The notes under the pieces are model-generated. The model was given only the letters and a program-made list of their open reading frames with translations. It was not told the DNA's origin and ran no database searches. From the NCBI GenBank assembly GCA_024239075.1, contig JANBVI010000020.1, positions 186,001 through 250,000 of the forward strand: a stretch of 64,000 bases of DNA, in the 5' to 3' direction. This document shows positions 28,545-38,176 of this stretch, piece after piece. The stretch comes from Fischerella sp. CENA71 (lineage in GTDB: Bacteria > Cyanobacteriota > Cyanobacteriia > Cyanobacteriales > Nostocaceae). The number at the start of each line of letters is the position of its first letter. Positions within the stretch are counted from its first letter, which is position 1. The translations under genes were made by a program, and so were the position numbers.

Positions 28545-29357
28545 ATGAAATCTTATTTAGCTGCTGCTATTCAAATGACCAGTGTGTCTGATCTAGAAAA
28601 AAACTTGCTGCAAGCAGAGGAATTAATTGATTTAGCGGTGCGTCAGGGTGCTGAATTGGTGGGTTTACCTGAAAATTTTCCCTATATGGGAGAAGAAAAG
28701 GACAAACTCGCTCAAGCGGAGGCGATCGCACGTAAAACAGAAGCATTTCTCAAAACGATGGCGCAGCGCTATCAAATTACCATTTTAGGTGGTGGCTTTC
28801 CGATTCCTGTAGAAGCCACTGGTAAAGTTTACAACACAGCTTTACTTGTTGACCGCAACGCCCAAGAATTATTGCGTTACCAAAAGGTACATTTGTTTGA
28901 TGTCAATGTTCCTGATGGGAATACTTACAGAGAATCTAGCACAGTCATGGCTGGTACAGAACTACCTTCTATTTATGCTGATGAAGTACTAGGTAATATC
29001 GGACTTTCTGTTTGTTATGACGTTCGTTTCCCGGAACTTTATCGCCACATGTCATCCAAGGGAGTAGATGTGATATTTGTGCCTGCGGCTTTTACTGCTT
29101 TTACAGGTAAAGATCATTGGCAGGTGCTACTGCAAGCACGTGCCATTGAAAATACCAGTTATATTATCGCCCCAGCCCAAACTGGACTTAACTACGATCG
29201 CCGTCAAACCCATGGTCATGCAATGATTATCGACCCCTGGGGAGTGATTTTAGCTGATGCAGGAGAAAAACCAGGAGTTGCGATCGCCGAAATTAAACCA
29301 TCACGGCTAGAACAAGTCCGCCGTCAAATGCCTAGTTTGCAACATCGGATATTTTAA
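28545..29357 (+). CDS. Carbon-nitrogen hydrolase (nitrilase superfamily, Nit1/Nit2-like)
   Basis: 270-aa amidase-type enzyme. The Glu-Lys-Cys triad is visible as E43 (GLPENFP), K114 (YQKVHLFDV) and C157 (LSVCYDVRFPELYR). The sequence pattern is that of Nit/omega-amidase-type proteins, which include deaminated-glutathione amidase. The precise substrate is not certain. It converges on the coiled-coil gene with a 15-bp gap. Confidence 0.9.
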   Translation: MKSYLAAAIQMTSVSDLEKNLLQAEELIDLAVRQGAELVGLPENFPYMGEEKDKLAQAEAIARKTEAFLKTMAQRYQITILGGGFPIPVEATGKVYNTALLVDRNAQELLRYQKVHLFDVNVPDGNTYRESSTVMAGTELPSIYADEVLGNIGLSVCYDVRFPELYRHMSSKGVDVIFVPAAFTAFTGKDHWQVLLQARAIENTSYIIAPAQTGLNYDRRQTHGHAMIIDPWGVILADAGEKPGVAIAEIKPSRLEQVRRQMPSLQHRIF

Positions 29358-29372
29358 CGCTCAAGGAGCTGG

Positions 29373-30062
29373 CTACCCATTCTTCGGGAATTGGGGATTT
29401 CGTGCTGGTGGTAAGTTTGGTTGCAATTGTTCTCTGCCTTTGTGAACAATTTGTAACATTTCGTGAAGTTGCTCTTCGATATTTTCTAGAACGCTATCAG
29501 CATAGTCATCCGCACCCTGTTCGATGGCTTCAGCTTCTGCGATCGCGGCTCGTCGCATTTCCTCCAACTCTTGCTGACATTGGCGGCGTTTACGATCAAT
29601 TTCTTCGAGAGTATTTTGTAACATTGCATCACATTCTTGTTGCACTTGTTGCCGTAGTTCTGCGGCTTCTCGTTCTGCTTGTCTGAGAATGTCGCTGTCA
29701 TCTAATATTTGCGCTCTTTTTGCTTGTGCGGCTTCTACTATTTGCTGTCCGTACTCTTCTGCTTGCAACAAAATTTCTTCTTTGTGTTGCAACATATCTG
29801 TTGCTTCCGAAAACGCAGTTGGCAAGCACACTCGGATAAAATCAAGCTGATCAAGCAGCTTATCTTCATCCACTAACGTCCGTCGCGTCAGTGGAATGTG
29901 AAAGCTAGCAAGAATCATTTCTTCCAAACGATTGAGTTCCATTTGAATATCTATGCTTCCCGTTCGCATAGCTTCTTCAGGTACTCCGTCGCTGAATTCC
30001 GGTCGAGCTAAATTGCTTCCGTCTTGACTTGGTTCGATACGGGATGGTTTTGGGCGTAGCAT
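29373..30062 (-). CDS. Coiled-coil protein overlapping coaD
   Basis: 229 aa, mostly long charged helices ([50 protein letters not shown], in parts). The general build is like ATP-synthase b subunits or DivIVA-type coiled coils, without a membrane anchor. The function is unknown. The annotated start overlaps the 3' end of coaD by 55 bp; a start at the internal ATG near 29969 would avoid the overlap but lose a proline-rich N terminus. Either way it is co-directional with coaD and likely in the same transcript. Confidence 0.75.
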   Translation of the reverse strand: MLRPKPSRIEPSQDGSNLARPEFSDGVPEEAMRTGSIDIQMELNRLEEMILASFHIPLTRRTLVDEDKLLDQLDFIRVCLPTAFSEATDMLQHKEEILLQAEEYGQQIVEAAQAKRAQILDDSDILRQAEREAAELRQQVQQECDAMLQNTLEEIDRKRRQCQQELEEMRRAAIAEAEAIEQGADDYADSVLENIEEQLHEMLQIVHKGREQLQPNLPPARNPQFPKNG

Positions 30063-30523
30063 TGGTAAATATCCAGGGCAACGTGCGGGGGAACAAGATG
30101 ATCAACAGAACCACCAAATCTTGCAATCTCTTTTACCACACTACTACTTAAAAAACTATATTCATTTGAGGTTGCCAAAAAAACAGTTTCTATATCTATG
30201 GAAAGAGTTTTATTAATATGAGCCATCTGTAACTCAATTTCAAAGTCTGAAATTGCTCTTAGCCCCCGCAGTAAAACAGCAGCTTCCCGCATGTGAGCAT
30301 AATTGACTGTCAAGCCATCAAAAGCATCAGCTTCCACATTGGGTAAATGCTTGACAGAATCACGAATCTGTTCCAGCCTTTTTTGTACGCTAAACAGTGG
30401 CGTCTTATTAGGATTCCGCAGTACAGCAACAATCACCTTCGTAAATAGCCGACTACCACGCTGAATGATATCTAGGTGTCCCAAAGTAATGGGGTCGAAA
30501 CTTCCTGGATAAATGGCAATCAC
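30008..30523 (-). CDS. coaD: Phosphopantetheine adenylyltransferase
   Basis: Penultimate enzyme of coenzyme A synthesis, joining 4'-phosphopantetheine to AMP. 171 aa, with the nucleotidyltransferase signature [16 protein letters not shown] including the T/HXGH motif, [19 protein letters not shown], and the C-terminal [18 protein letters not shown]. The last ~14 residues ([14 protein letters not shown]) exceed the usual length and are encoded in the region shared with the downstream coiled-coil gene. Confidence 0.96.
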   Translation of the reverse strand: MIAIYPGSFDPITLGHLDIIQRGSRLFTKVIVAVLRNPNKTPLFSVQKRLEQIRDSVKHLPNVEADAFDGLTVNYAHMREAAVLLRGLRAISDFEIELQMAHINKTLSIDIETVFLATSNEYSFLSSSVVKEIARFGGSVDHLVPPHVALDIYQCYAQNHPVSNQVKTEAI

Positions 30524-30826
30524 AATTTAACGATGCCTCACAGTTGTTTAGGTGATTATATCTAATCACAGATTAGGAGCAACAGAGGTAATTTTTATTT
30601 TTGCTAGAGATTGTATCGGAATCAAACACTGGGAAAATGTTTTTTCCTCTCTGATCGAGCTAATTAAGACTTAGAATCTAAGCTGTAGTTTTAGTAGTTA
30701 GTAGTTGTCCGTTGTTCGTTGCTAGTTGTTCGTCCCAACCATCAACAAACAGCCATCAACAAAGAACTAACTACTGGCAATTTAAAACTCTATACTTTAA
30801 ATTCCAAGTTTTTTAGGTACTTCTGC
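30524..30826. other. Spacer between coaD and lgt
   Basis: Divergent spacer with AGTTAGTAGTT / GTTCGTTGCTAGTTGTTCG-like heptamer repeats near 30690-30735. These give an open frame in front of lgt that I do not treat as coding. Confidence 0.5.
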
Positions 30827-31684
30827 ATGGCATTGGATATTTCCGCTTTGCCCTTGGCGTTTCTATTTACATCTCCTGGTCCCATTTTTGTCAAACTAGG
30901 GCCAATCACTATCCGTTGGTATGGTTTGTTAATTGCTTCAGCAGTCTTAATTGGTGTGACTCTTTCGCAGTACTTGGCAAAACGCCGTAGTGTGAATCCA
31001 GAGTTATTGAGCGATTTGTCAATTTGGCTAGTGATTGGGGCGATTCCAGCAGCAAGACTGTATTATGTTTTGTTTGAATGGCCAGAATACGCTCAACATC
31101 CGGAGCGGATTATCGCCATTTGGCAAGGAGGTATTGCTATTCATGGGGCGATTTTAGGGGGTCTGTTGGCAGCTTTAATCTTTGCCAAATTAAAGCGGAT
31201 ATCTTTTTGGCTATTGGCAGACTTAGTGGCTCCTTCGCTGATTTTAGGGCAAGCGATCGGACGTTGGGGAAATTTCTTCAATTCAGAAGCGTTTGGCGTG
31301 CCAACCGATTTACCGTGGAAACTTTATATTCCGCCAGAACGCCGTCCCCCAGACTTAGTTAATTTTGAATATTTTCATCCCACGTTTTTGTATGAATCAC
31401 TGTGGAATTTAATGGTATTTGCCTTACTGATGACATTGTTTTTTAGAGGTTTGCGGGGTAAACCACGTTTAAAAACGGGTACGTTATTTATGGTTTACTT
31501 GTTGACTTATAGTTTGGGACGCTTGTGGATTGAAGGTTTGCGAACTGATAGCTTAATGCTTGGGCCATTGCGAATCGCACAAGTGGTGAGTTTAATCGGC
31601 ATTATTTTGGGATTGAGTGGTTTAGCTTGGCTGTATATCGCTAAACGTCGATTACCAGATGTAGTTTCGACTTCGCAAGAGTGA
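30827..31684 (+). CDS. lgt: Prolipoprotein diacylglyceryl transferase
   Basis: Seven-helix membrane enzyme that attaches diacylglyceryl to the lipobox cysteine of prolipoproteins; the two lipoproteins at 52-53 kb are candidate substrates. 285 aa from the ATG at 30827 ([14 protein letters not shown]). The upstream open frame is repeat-derived. Motifs present are [15 protein letters not shown] near the start, [13 protein letters not shown], the Lgt signature [13 protein letters not shown], and [12 protein letters not shown]. Confidence in the family is high. Confidence 0.96.
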   Translation: MALDISALPLAFLFTSPGPIFVKLGPITIRWYGLLIASAVLIGVTLSQYLAKRRSVNPELLSDLSIWLVIGAIPAARLYYVLFEWPEYAQHPERIIAIWQGGIAIHGAILGGLLAALIFAKLKRISFWLLADLVAPSLILGQAIGRWGNFFNSEAFGVPTDLPWKLYIPPERRPPDLVNFEYFHPTFLYESLWNLMVFALLMTLFFRGLRGKPRLKTGTLFMVYLLTYSLGRLWIEGLRTDSLMLGPLRIAQVVSLIGIILGLSGLAWLYIAKRRLPDVVSTSQE

Positions 31685-31820
31685 GGGGAACGGGGATTGG
31701 GGATTGGGGGATAGGAAGGACACGGGGACAGGTCGAATATTTTTGATTGATTCACCGCGTCTGTCACTCTCCGTATCACCGCATCTCTTGCCAATACCTA
31801 ATGACTAATGGCTATTATAC

Positions 31821-31842
31821 AGACGCGACGTTCCTCGCGTCT
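31821..31842. repeat. AGACGCGA palindrome
   Basis: Perfect 8-bp stem AGACGCGA / TCGCGTCT, loop 6 nt, within GAGACGC-rich spacer sequence. It is related in wording to the GTAGAGACG palindromes at 35284, 38366 and 58691 and to the hairpin at 58466. Confidence 0.65.
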
Positions 31843-31889
31843 CTACTAACTGACTAATGACCAATGACCAATGACCAATGACTAAAAAT

Positions 31890-31918
31890 AAAAAATGCCC
31901 CAGAGTTTTCTCTAGGGC
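31890..31918 (-). terminator. Minus-strand intrinsic terminator without an upstream gene
   Basis: On the minus strand GCCCUAGAG-AAAA-CUCUGGGGC pairs over nine positions, including one U-G wobble, and is followed by ATTTTTT. On the plus strand the same position is a C-A mismatch and no T-run follows. The strand choice is therefore supported by the sequence itself. Confidence 0.75.
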
Positions 31919-31945
31919 TTAACCAGGGTGCATCTACCATTCATC
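31890..31945 (-). ncRNA. Candidate minus-strand small RNA
   Basis: A short transcript would run from just downstream of a TATCTA -10-like hexamer (31951-31956, minus strand) to the terminator at 31890-31918, about 55 nt. A ten-codon frame (MNGRCTLVKP) lies inside it; its ATG sits close to the predicted 5' end, so I do not claim translation. No known RNA family is recognised. The promoter is weak evidence; the terminator is strong. Confidence 0.4.
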
Positions 31946-32029
31946 TCTACTAGATAGGGAGAGACGATCCGGAAAGATACTGAGAAAATCTCAAAAAAAA
32001 TTTTTTTTCTTAATTTATCTGATTTTTTT

Positions 32030-32836
32030 ATGCGTAATAATTCTATAAGTGATAGTAGTATAAATAACCTATATTTATTAAGCCCATGTGTGTATATTGT
32101 TGGAGCAGGACCTGGAGATCCGGAACTTTTAACCATTAAAGCCCAAAAAATCTTGATGGCTGCTGATGTAATTTTATTTGCTGACTCTTTAGTGCCTCAA
32201 CAAATTTTGCAATTCTGTCGCCAAGATGCAGAGATTATTCCAACTGCGAACAAGACTTTAGAAGAGATTTTGCCATTGATGATAGAACGAGTGCGATCGC
32301 ACCAGTCTGTTGTCCGTCTTCATTCTGGTGATCCCAGTCTCTATAGTGCGATTCAGGAACAAATGCAGCTTTTGGCTGAAGCAGAAATCCCTTTTGAGGT
32401 TGTACCTGGTATCAGTGCTTTTCAAGTTGCTGCTGCGAAACTGAAAGTAGAACTCACGGTTCCTGGTTTGGTGCAAACAATTATCCTGACACGGATTAGC
32501 GGACGTACAGAGGTTCCTGCCAAAGAAGAATTAACTTCTCTGGCTGCACATCAAGCTAGTCTGTGTCTTTACCTGAGTGCGCGTCACATCGAAGCAGCTC
32601 AAGCCAAATTATTAGAACATTATCCACCTGATACACCTGTGGCTATCTGCTATCGTCTAGGCTGGCCTGATGAAAAAATTTTGGTGGTTTCTCTTGACAA
32701 AATGGCTGATTGTACTCATCAAGAAAATTTAATCCGTACCACACTCTATGTAATTAGCCCTGCACTCAAACAAGGTATTGGGCGATCGCGCCTATATCAT
32801 CCTGAACATAGTCATCAATTCCGTCCCCAAGAATAA
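32030..32836 (+). CDS. cobM: Precorrin-4 C11-methyltransferase
   Basis: SAM-dependent tetrapyrrole methylase of cobalamin (corrin) synthesis, 268 aa. It has the glycine-rich VGAGPGDPELLTIKAQKIL near residue 25, the motif RLHSGDPSLYSAIQEQ, the VVPGISAFQVAAAKL block and the CobM-typical LTRISGRTEVP. The first ~20 residues (Ser/Asn-rich) are not conserved, and the start may be later. No classic B12-box riboswitch is visible upstream. Confidence 0.93.
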   Translation: MRNNSISDSSINNLYLLSPCVYIVGAGPGDPELLTIKAQKILMAADVILFADSLVPQQILQFCRQDAEIIPTANKTLEEILPLMIERVRSHQSVVRLHSGDPSLYSAIQEQMQLLAEAEIPFEVVPGISAFQVAAAKLKVELTVPGLVQTIILTRISGRTEVPAKEELTSLAAHQASLCLYLSARHIEAAQAKLLEHYPPDTPVAICYRLGWPDEKILVVSLDKMADCTHQENLIRTTLYVISPALKQGIGRSRLYHPEHSHQFRPQE

Positions 32837-33038
32837 CTAGACTTCTGGTAATAATTTGGGGAAGGATAAGGGGGAATCGAAAAATCTTTTCCCCTCTACC
32901 CTAAAAGATGCACCCCAATTCACAAGTAATTATACCTTTTGTCAGAGGTTTATTCTCTTCACAAAAATATATCTGTACTCCAGTTGCTTCTGTTCGTTAG
33001 ACTTAGCAGTGTAGAAAAAATATTAGGTAGATTAACTG

Positions 33039-33518
33039 ATGCTTAACGAACAGGCAAAAAAAACCATGTTGTTGAAAATACCCCACGGACTCTATATCTG
33101 TGGAGTTAAAGATGGGGAAGAAATCAATGGTTTCACGGCTAGCTGGTTAATGCAGGCTTCATTTAAACCCCCATTGGTTGTAAATTGTGTCAACCAAAAT
33201 TCTATTTCTCATAAAATGATTAAAAACAGTGGGGTATTTACGATTAGCTTTTTGGAAGAAGGACAAAAAGATACAGCACAAAAGTTCTTTAAACAGATGC
33301 GTCGTGTGGGCAATAAATTTGAGGATGTAGAATTTTATCTTGGCGAAACAGGTTGTCCGATTATTTCCGATTCTTTGGGATATATTGAGTGTCAAGTTGT
33401 TGATGCAGTAATGAAAGGTGATCACACTGTATTTGTGGGTGAAGTAATAGCTGCTGGTGTGCATCGTGAAGGTAAACAGCTAATACTGGAAACAACAGGT
33501 TGGCAGTATGGTGGTTAG
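33039..33518 (+). CDS. Flavin reductase-like domain protein
   Basis: 159-aa FMN-binding split-barrel protein of the flavin reductase family. It resembles the flavin reductase module found at the C terminus of cyanobacterial flavodiiron proteins (IPHGLYICGVKDGEEINGFTASWLMQASFKPPLVVNCV, in parts; then SGVFTISFLEEGQ and GYIECQVVDAVMKGDHTVFVGEVIAAG). It probably binds FMN and NAD(P)H; its electron acceptor is unknown. A GTTAGTGGTTAGTGG repeat follows the stop. Confidence 0.87.
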   Translation: MLNEQAKKTMLLKIPHGLYICGVKDGEEINGFTASWLMQASFKPPLVVNCVNQNSISHKMIKNSGVFTISFLEEGQKDTAQKFFKQMRRVGNKFEDVEFYLGETGCPIISDSLGYIECQVVDAVMKGDHTVFVGEVIAAGVHREGKQLILETTGWQYGG

Positions 33519-33596
33519 TAGTTAGTGGTTAGTGGTTAGTAGTTTCTAGAAAAAGCATCAACAATCAACAATCAACTAAAATCCAAAATTTGTGTT

Positions 33597-33950
33597 ATGC
33601 CTTTGATCAAAGTTCAAACTTCTGTTTCTGCGCCTGAAAAAGCTGAAATTGAAGCAATGCTTAAAAATCTCTCAGCGAAATTAGCCAAGCACACTGGTAA
33701 ACCAGAATCCTATGTGATGACAGCTTTTGAACCAGGAATTCCGATGACATTCGCTGGTAATACAGATCCAGTGTGTTATGTAGAAATTAAAAGTGTTGGC
33801 ACAATGAAGCCTGATCAAACTCAGGTAATGAGTCAAGATTTTTGTCAGGAAATTAATCAAGCGTTAGGGATAGCAAAAAATCGGATTTATATTGAGTTTA
33901 ACGATGCCAAAGGCTATATGTGGGGATGGAATAGTACAACTTTTGGTTGA
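33597..33950 (+). CDS. MIF/phenylpyruvate tautomerase-like protein
   Basis: 117-aa tautomerase-superfamily protein of the MIF type. The catalytic N-terminal proline is present (M-P2-LIKVQTSVS). SYVMTAFEPGIPMTFAGNTDPVCYVEIKS and the C-terminal NRIYIEFNDAKGYMWGWNSTTFG fit the family (described in parts). It forms trimers in relatives; the bacterial substrate is unknown. It follows the flavin reductase gene by 78 bp on the same strand. Confidence 0.9.
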   Translation: MPLIKVQTSVSAPEKAEIEAMLKNLSAKLAKHTGKPESYVMTAFEPGIPMTFAGNTDPVCYVEIKSVGTMKPDQTQVMSQDFCQEINQALGIAKNRIYIEFNDAKGYMWGWNSTTFG

Positions 33951-34200
33951 TTTTTTCTAGTTCACTAATTTGCGTAGAAAATTAGTTTTGAAAGTACTTT
34001 CAAATTTGAAATAAATCAATTTATCATCAACCGGGTGTTGAAAATAATTTTCCCAGCACCCGGTTTTGATGTTTGCATGAGCAAGCAGATTTATCTGTAG
34101 AAGAAATCTAAAATTCAAAATCCAAAATCCAAAATCTAAAATCTAAAATCAAATGACCTTGAGATAACATAGATATGCCAGTATAAAATTGTGATTAATT
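33951..34200. other. Spacer with terminator and AAAATCC repeats before rlmN
   Basis: A terminator at 34029-34065 and tandem AAAATCC/AAAATCT units at ~34106-34150, the same family as before trpB. Confidence 0.6.
34029..34065 (+). terminator. Terminator after the tautomerase gene
   Basis: Stem AACCGGGTG / CACCCGGTT with an inner GAAAAT/ATTTTC pairing, followed by TTGATGTTT. It lies 78 bp past the stop. Confidence 0.75.
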
Positions 34201-35265
34201 ATGTCTGTTACGTCTGTTTTGTCTGAGGTTGATTCACCCAATCAAAAAATAACAATTCCTCCGTTGCTGGGTGCTTCTGTGACGGAGTTAACTGCTTGGG
34301 TGCAACAGCAGGGACAACCAGGTTATCGAGGTAAGCAGCTGCATGATTGGATTTATAACAAAGGAGTGCGATCGCTTGCTGATATTTCTGTTTTTCCTAA
34401 ACAATGGCGTGCAGAAGTCACAGAAATTCCGATTGGGCGTTCTACCATACATTACCGCTCAGTTGCCCCTGATGGTACTGTCAAGTATCTTTTAAAACTG
34501 TCAGATGGATTGATTATTGAAACTGTCGGTATTCCTACAGAAAAGCGTCTAACGGTTTGCGTTTCTACTCAAGTGGGTTGTCCGATGGCGTGTGATTTCT
34601 GCGCTACTGGTAAAGGTGGTTACAAGCGCAATTTGGCACGTCATGAAATTGTCGATCAAGTGCTGACAGTTCAAGAAGATTTTCAGCAACGAGTCAGCAA
34701 TATTGTATTTATGGGTATGGGTGAACCCTTACTCAATACAGATAATGTCCTGGCTGCGATCCAATCTCTAAATCAAGATGTGGGGATTGGACAGCGTAAC
34801 ATGACTGTTTCTACTGTAGGAATACGCGATCGCATCCGTCAATTTGCTCAAAACAAATTACAAGTTACGCTCGCAGTCAGTCTACATGCACCTAATCAAG
34901 CACTCCGGGAAAAACTCATTCCTAGCGCCCGTCCCTACAAAATAGAAGATTTACTTACCGAATGTCGGGAATATGTTGAGATCACAGGACGGCGAGTATC
35001 TTTTGAGTATATTCTGCTGGCTGGTGTTAACGATTTGCCAGAACACGCCACCGAATTAGCAAAAAGACTGCGGGGATTCCAAAGCCATGTTAATTTAATT
35101 CCCTACAATCCCATTTCCGAAGTTGACTACAAACGTCCCAACCGTGAGCAAATTCAAGCTTTTGTCAAAGTCCTCAAACAGCATCACATCGCTGTCAGCG
35201 TACGCTACTCTCGTGGTTTAGAAGCAGATGCTGCTTGTGGACAATTACGGGTGAATAACCAGTAG
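34201..35265 (+). CDS. rlmN: 23S rRNA (adenine-2503-C2) methyltransferase RlmN
   Basis: Radical-SAM dual-specificity RNA methyltransferase acting on A2503 of 23S rRNA and A37 of some tRNAs. 354 aa. The cluster motif is C127-X3-C131-X2-C134 ([11 protein letters not shown]), with GMGEPLLN for SAM binding. The C-terminal catalytic cysteine is C346 (AACGQLRV), the partner of the cysteine at ~118 in the preceding CVSTQVGC segment or its equivalent. All expected elements are present. Confidence 0.95.
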   Translation: MSVTSVLSEVDSPNQKITIPPLLGASVTELTAWVQQQGQPGYRGKQLHDWIYNKGVRSLADISVFPKQWRAEVTEIPIGRSTIHYRSVAPDGTVKYLLKLSDGLIIETVGIPTEKRLTVCVSTQVGCPMACDFCATGKGGYKRNLARHEIVDQVLTVQEDFQQRVSNIVFMGMGEPLLNTDNVLAAIQSLNQDVGIGQRNMTVSTVGIRDRIRQFAQNKLQVTLAVSLHAPNQALREKLIPSARPYKIEDLLTECREYVEITGRRVSFEYILLAGVNDLPEHATELAKRLRGFQSHVNLIPYNPISEVDYKRPNREQIQAFVKVLKQHHIAVSVRYSRGLEADAACGQLRVNNQ

Positions 35266-35283
35266 ATTTGTTAGTTAATAAAG

Positions 35284-35309
35284 TAGAGACGCACCATGGC
35301 ACGTCTCTA
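35284..35309. repeat. GTAGAGACG...CGTCTCTA palindrome (solo core)
   Basis: Near-perfect palindrome TAGAGACG-CACCATGGCA-CGTCTCTA. It is the same core as in the MITE-like elements at 38322 and 58648 but without their terminal inverted repeats. It lies between the rlmN stop and the zinc-ribbon gene. Confidence 0.75.
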
Positions 35310-35335
35310 GATTTGTGCTGACAGACTTACCTTAA

Positions 35336-35539
35336 TTATCGCCGCGCATAAATTCCAGGGGCGTAAGCTTCAATTACTTTCCCTGTAACTGTGCAACATA
35401 CCATTAAGTAATCACAATTTTGGCATTGCGTCCGAGTTAATTGTCTATCCGAAATATAATATCTTTCACCTTCACTACCACAATTTGGACAGTGAATTTT
35501 TTGTACTGTCTGCATTTGATAACCTCTGGCCATCATCAT
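35336..35539 (-). CDS. Small zinc-ribbon protein
   Basis: 67 aa. Two CPXCG-type knuckles, HCPNCGSEGERYYI and TQCQNCDYLMVCC, form one probable zinc ribbon, followed by TGKVIEAYAPGIYARR. It belongs to a small conserved cyanobacterial group sometimes annotated after a PriA-like zinc segment, but it has no helicase part. Nucleic-acid or protein binding is inferred only from the fold. The start could be the ATG at 35515. Confidence 0.75.
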   Translation of the reverse strand: MMMARGYQMQTVQKIHCPNCGSEGERYYISDRQLTRTQCQNCDYLMVCCTVTGKVIEAYAPGIYARR

Positions 35540-36053
35540 AATTTGGTTGTTTGTAAAAGCTGTGAATATATCAACGTCACTAAATTTTTAGTTTTACATT
35601 TGTGAAAAGAATCATTTTTTTATTTGCTTGCGTAATATCAAGTTAATCTATAAAAGATTAAGAGTCGATATATTTTTTATTATCTTAAGATTTATAATCT
35701 CTCACCATCCTACTTTAGATATAAAATTTATTTTTTGATTTGCCTGACTCTTATAGAAATAGTGATCCCTGAAAGGAATGCTTGGATATTTCTAGTTTTA
35801 CAGTCCTTATCATTATTGTCGGTCAGTGAAAACTTGGATTTTTTGCAAAAACAAATTAAACGTTTGATAAATAACGTACTCTCAGACTGATTATTACTTA
35901 TCAACTCTAGCGTTCAATGATAGTAGTTCTGATGTTTCGGATATTTTCTGTCTGCCTAAACTTTTCTACACACGAAAAAAATAGCCTATAGATATAGATT
36001 CACCATGAAATGCTTTGACAAACAGTAGCGTGAGTAACAAATAGTTAAAAAAA

Positions 36054-36090
36054 TAACACTTTATTTGTTCCAGTAACAAAGTGTTAATTT
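36054..36090 (+). terminator. Terminator-like hairpin in the gene-free spacer
   Basis: Stem TAACACTTT / AAAGTGTTA with extra TTGTT/AACAA pairing inside, followed by ATTTT. No plus-strand gene precedes it for ~790 bp. Confidence 0.4.
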
Positions 36091-36212
36091 TGAGGTGAGA
36101 TCAATTTTTTGTTGCTAAGGGAGTTACGATTAAACTCTTGCGAGAAAATTTAAGGAAATATTTCGATTAATAGATGAATACCATTAGCAGCGTTTGCTAA
36201 TCTAATGATTAG

Positions 36213-36273
36213 TAATGGGTAATGGGTAATGGGTAATGGATAATGGGTTTTGCCATTTATCAATTACCCATAA
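36213..36273. repeat. TAATGGG heptamer tandem with inverted arm
   Basis: Five TAATGGG-like units (36213-36247) face TCAATTACCCATAA (36259-36272), allowing a stem. It lies just past the end of uvrC. Confidence 0.8.
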
Positions 36274-36298
36274 TTTCTTATGAATTCATGTGTTCACT

Positions 36299-38176
36299 TC
36301 AAGAAGGATGAAAATAATCATAGATTTCTTGAGCCAAGCGTGGACCAATTCCAGAAACTTCAGCCAGTTGTGTAGGTGTAGCCTGCCGAATATAATCAAC
36401 AGAACGAAAGTGTCCCAAAAGTTGCTTTTGGCGATGGTGTCCTAAACCAGGAATTTCATCTAAACGCGATCGCTTCAATTTATCACTGCGTTGTTGACGA
36501 TGAAAACTCACAGCAAATCGATGTGCTTCGTCTCGCAACCGTCGCAATAGTTGAACCCCTGGTTGTTCTGCGTCAGTGGAAAGTGGTTCAGACTCTCCCG
36601 GTAGAAAGATTTCTTCTCGTTTTTTCGCCAAACTAACCACACGCAAGTCTTCCAATAAATTCATTTCTTGCAAGACTGCTACAACCGACGATAGTTGACC
36701 TTTACCACCATCAATCATAACCAAATCCGGCCAGTCTGGATTCCCCAGGCGTTGTAATTGTGGATCTTCTGCATACTTGCGAAAGCGACGTCCAATCACT
36801 TCGGCTAAACTCGCAAAATCATCTGAGTGTCCGACTGTAACTGTGGGATTTTTAATTTTGTAATGACGATAGTATTGTTTTGCAGGTAAACCGTCAATAA
36901 ATACAACTTGAGAAGCTACTGCATTAGAACCTTGAATATGAGAAATATCATAACCTTCAATGCGGTGGGGTAATTCGGGTAAGTCGAGGATCGCAGCTAA
37001 ATCTTCCATCGCTTGTTGGTTGCGATCGCTCAATTTTTGCATTCTTTGCAATTCATACTGAGCATTTCGCTCTACCATCTCAATTAATTCTGCCTTAGTT
37101 TGACGCTGGGGTGCTACTATCGTCACTTTTCTATTTTTGCGCTGTGTCAGCACATCTGCCAAAATATCGGGTTCTGGCAATTCGTGTTGCACTAAAATTT
37201 CTGTAGGAATTTCCACCGCTTCGGCAGTTTGGTAGTGTTCTTCCAAGACACGTTGTAAAATTGCTCCGGATTCGGCCTGTGCGTCTGCGACAAACGCCAA
37301 ACGTCCGACTAATTTCCCGGCCCGAATTTGGAATAATTGAATGCAGGCATGTTGAGCATCGGTTGCTAGTGCGATCGCATCGCGAGAAACTGTATCATCT
37401 GGTAAGGATACTTTTTGATCAGCAGTCAGAGACTTTAAGCCGTTAATTTGATCACGAAATCGCGCCGCAGCTTCAAAATTCAACAATTCTGCTTGCTTGT
37501 GCATTTGTTCTGTGAGGATATCGATCAGTTCACTACTTCTTCCTTGGAACACCATCGCCACTTTTTGGACAATTTTGCGATATTCCTCCGGAGAAATCAG
37601 TGACTGACACACACCCGGACACCGTCCTAAATCAAAATTTAAGCAAGGACGATCTTTAAATAATGGTTGGGGACGTTGACGTAGAGGAAATATCCGTTTG
37701 CACAGGCGCAAAATCTCCCGCAGTGTGTGAGAATCTGTATAGGGCCCATAATATTTATCTTTTTGGTTACTGAGTAGACGTTTGCGGGTAATATAAATCC
37801 GTGGGTAGTCTTCTGACCAAGTGATGCAAAGGTAAGGATACTTTTTATCGTCTTTGAGTAGTACGTTGAAGTATGGCAGGTGTTGCTTGATCAGATTCGC
37901 TTCTAGTGCCAAGGCTTCAGCTTCAGTATCAGTGACAATGAATTCAATTTCTGTCACTTGCCTTACCATTGTGGCAATACGTTCAGTCAGTTTCTGTGAT
38001 TCCCGGAAATATGAACGAACACGCGATCGCAACTTTCGTGATTTACCTATATAGATAATGCGATCGCTCCCGTCTCGCATCAAATAAACTCCCGGTTCTG
38101 GCGGAATTTCAGCTAGACGATTTTCTAGCCGTTGCGGATCTTTGAGTAGCGGTAGTGTTTGAGCAGATGTTGTCAC
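36299..38176 (-). CDS. uvrC: UvrABC system protein C (excinuclease subunit)
   Basis: Dual-incision nuclease of nucleotide excision repair, 625 aa. It has an N-terminal GIY-YIG domain ([30 protein letters not shown]) for the 3' cut, a Cys-containing [13 protein letters not shown] segment, a UVR motif (~residues 205-245), and the RNase H-like domain for the 5' cut ([33 protein letters not shown]). Tandem HhH motifs close the chain ([32 protein letters not shown]). It is complete. Confidence 0.96.
   Translation of the reverse strand: MTTSAQTLPLLKDPQRLENRLAEIPPEPGVYLMRDGSDRIIYIGKSRKLRSRVRSYFRESQKLTERIATMVRQVTEIEFIVTDTEAEALALEANLIKQHLPYFNVLLKDDKKYPYLCITWSEDYPRIYITRKRLLSNQKDKYYGPYTDSHTLREILRLCKRIFPLRQRPQPLFKDRPCLNFDLGRCPGVCQSLISPEEYRKIVQKVAMVFQGRSSELIDILTEQMHKQAELLNFEAAARFRDQINGLKSLTADQKVSLPDDTVSRDAIALATDAQHACIQLFQIRAGKLVGRLAFVADAQAESGAILQRVLEEHYQTAEAVEIPTEILVQHELPEPDILADVLTQRKNRKVTIVAPQRQTKAELIEMVERNAQYELQRMQKLSDRNQQAMEDLAAILDLPELPHRIEGYDISHIQGSNAVASQVVFIDGLPAKQYYRHYKIKNPTVTVGHSDDFASLAEVIGRRFRKYAEDPQLQRLGNPDWPDLVMIDGGKGQLSSVVAVLQEMNLLEDLRVVSLAKKREEIFLPGESEPLSTDAEQPGVQLLRRLRDEAHRFAVSFHRQQRSDKLKRSRLDEIPGLGHHRQKQLLGHFRSVDYIRQATPTQLAEVSGIGPRLAQEIYDYFHPS

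Larger units (their letters stand above)
31685..32029. other. Spacer between lgt and cobM with several repeats and a possible minus-strand sRNA
   Basis: Holds GGGGATTGGGGATTGGGGG-like units (31692-31712), an AGACGCGA/TCGCGTCT hairpin (31821-31842), ACCAATG heptamers (31860-31883) and the terminator at 31890-31918. No protein-coding frame is supported. Confidence 0.6.
35540..36298. other. 760-bp gene-free spacer between the zinc-ribbon gene and uvrC
   Basis: AT-rich, with no supported frame. It has a 9-bp hairpin TAACACTTT / AAAGTGTTA at 36054-36086 followed by ATTTT. TAATGGG heptamer tandems with a facing ATTACCCATAA arm lie at 36213-36273, close to the uvrC stop. Confidence 0.55.

Noticed and set aside
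31681-32029. Possible riboswitch before cobM
   Set aside because: The cobalamin B12-box (GCCACTG) is absent. A faint TTCATC...GACGATCCGGAA likeness to the glutamine motif lacks the conserved GACGGAAGTAGG string.
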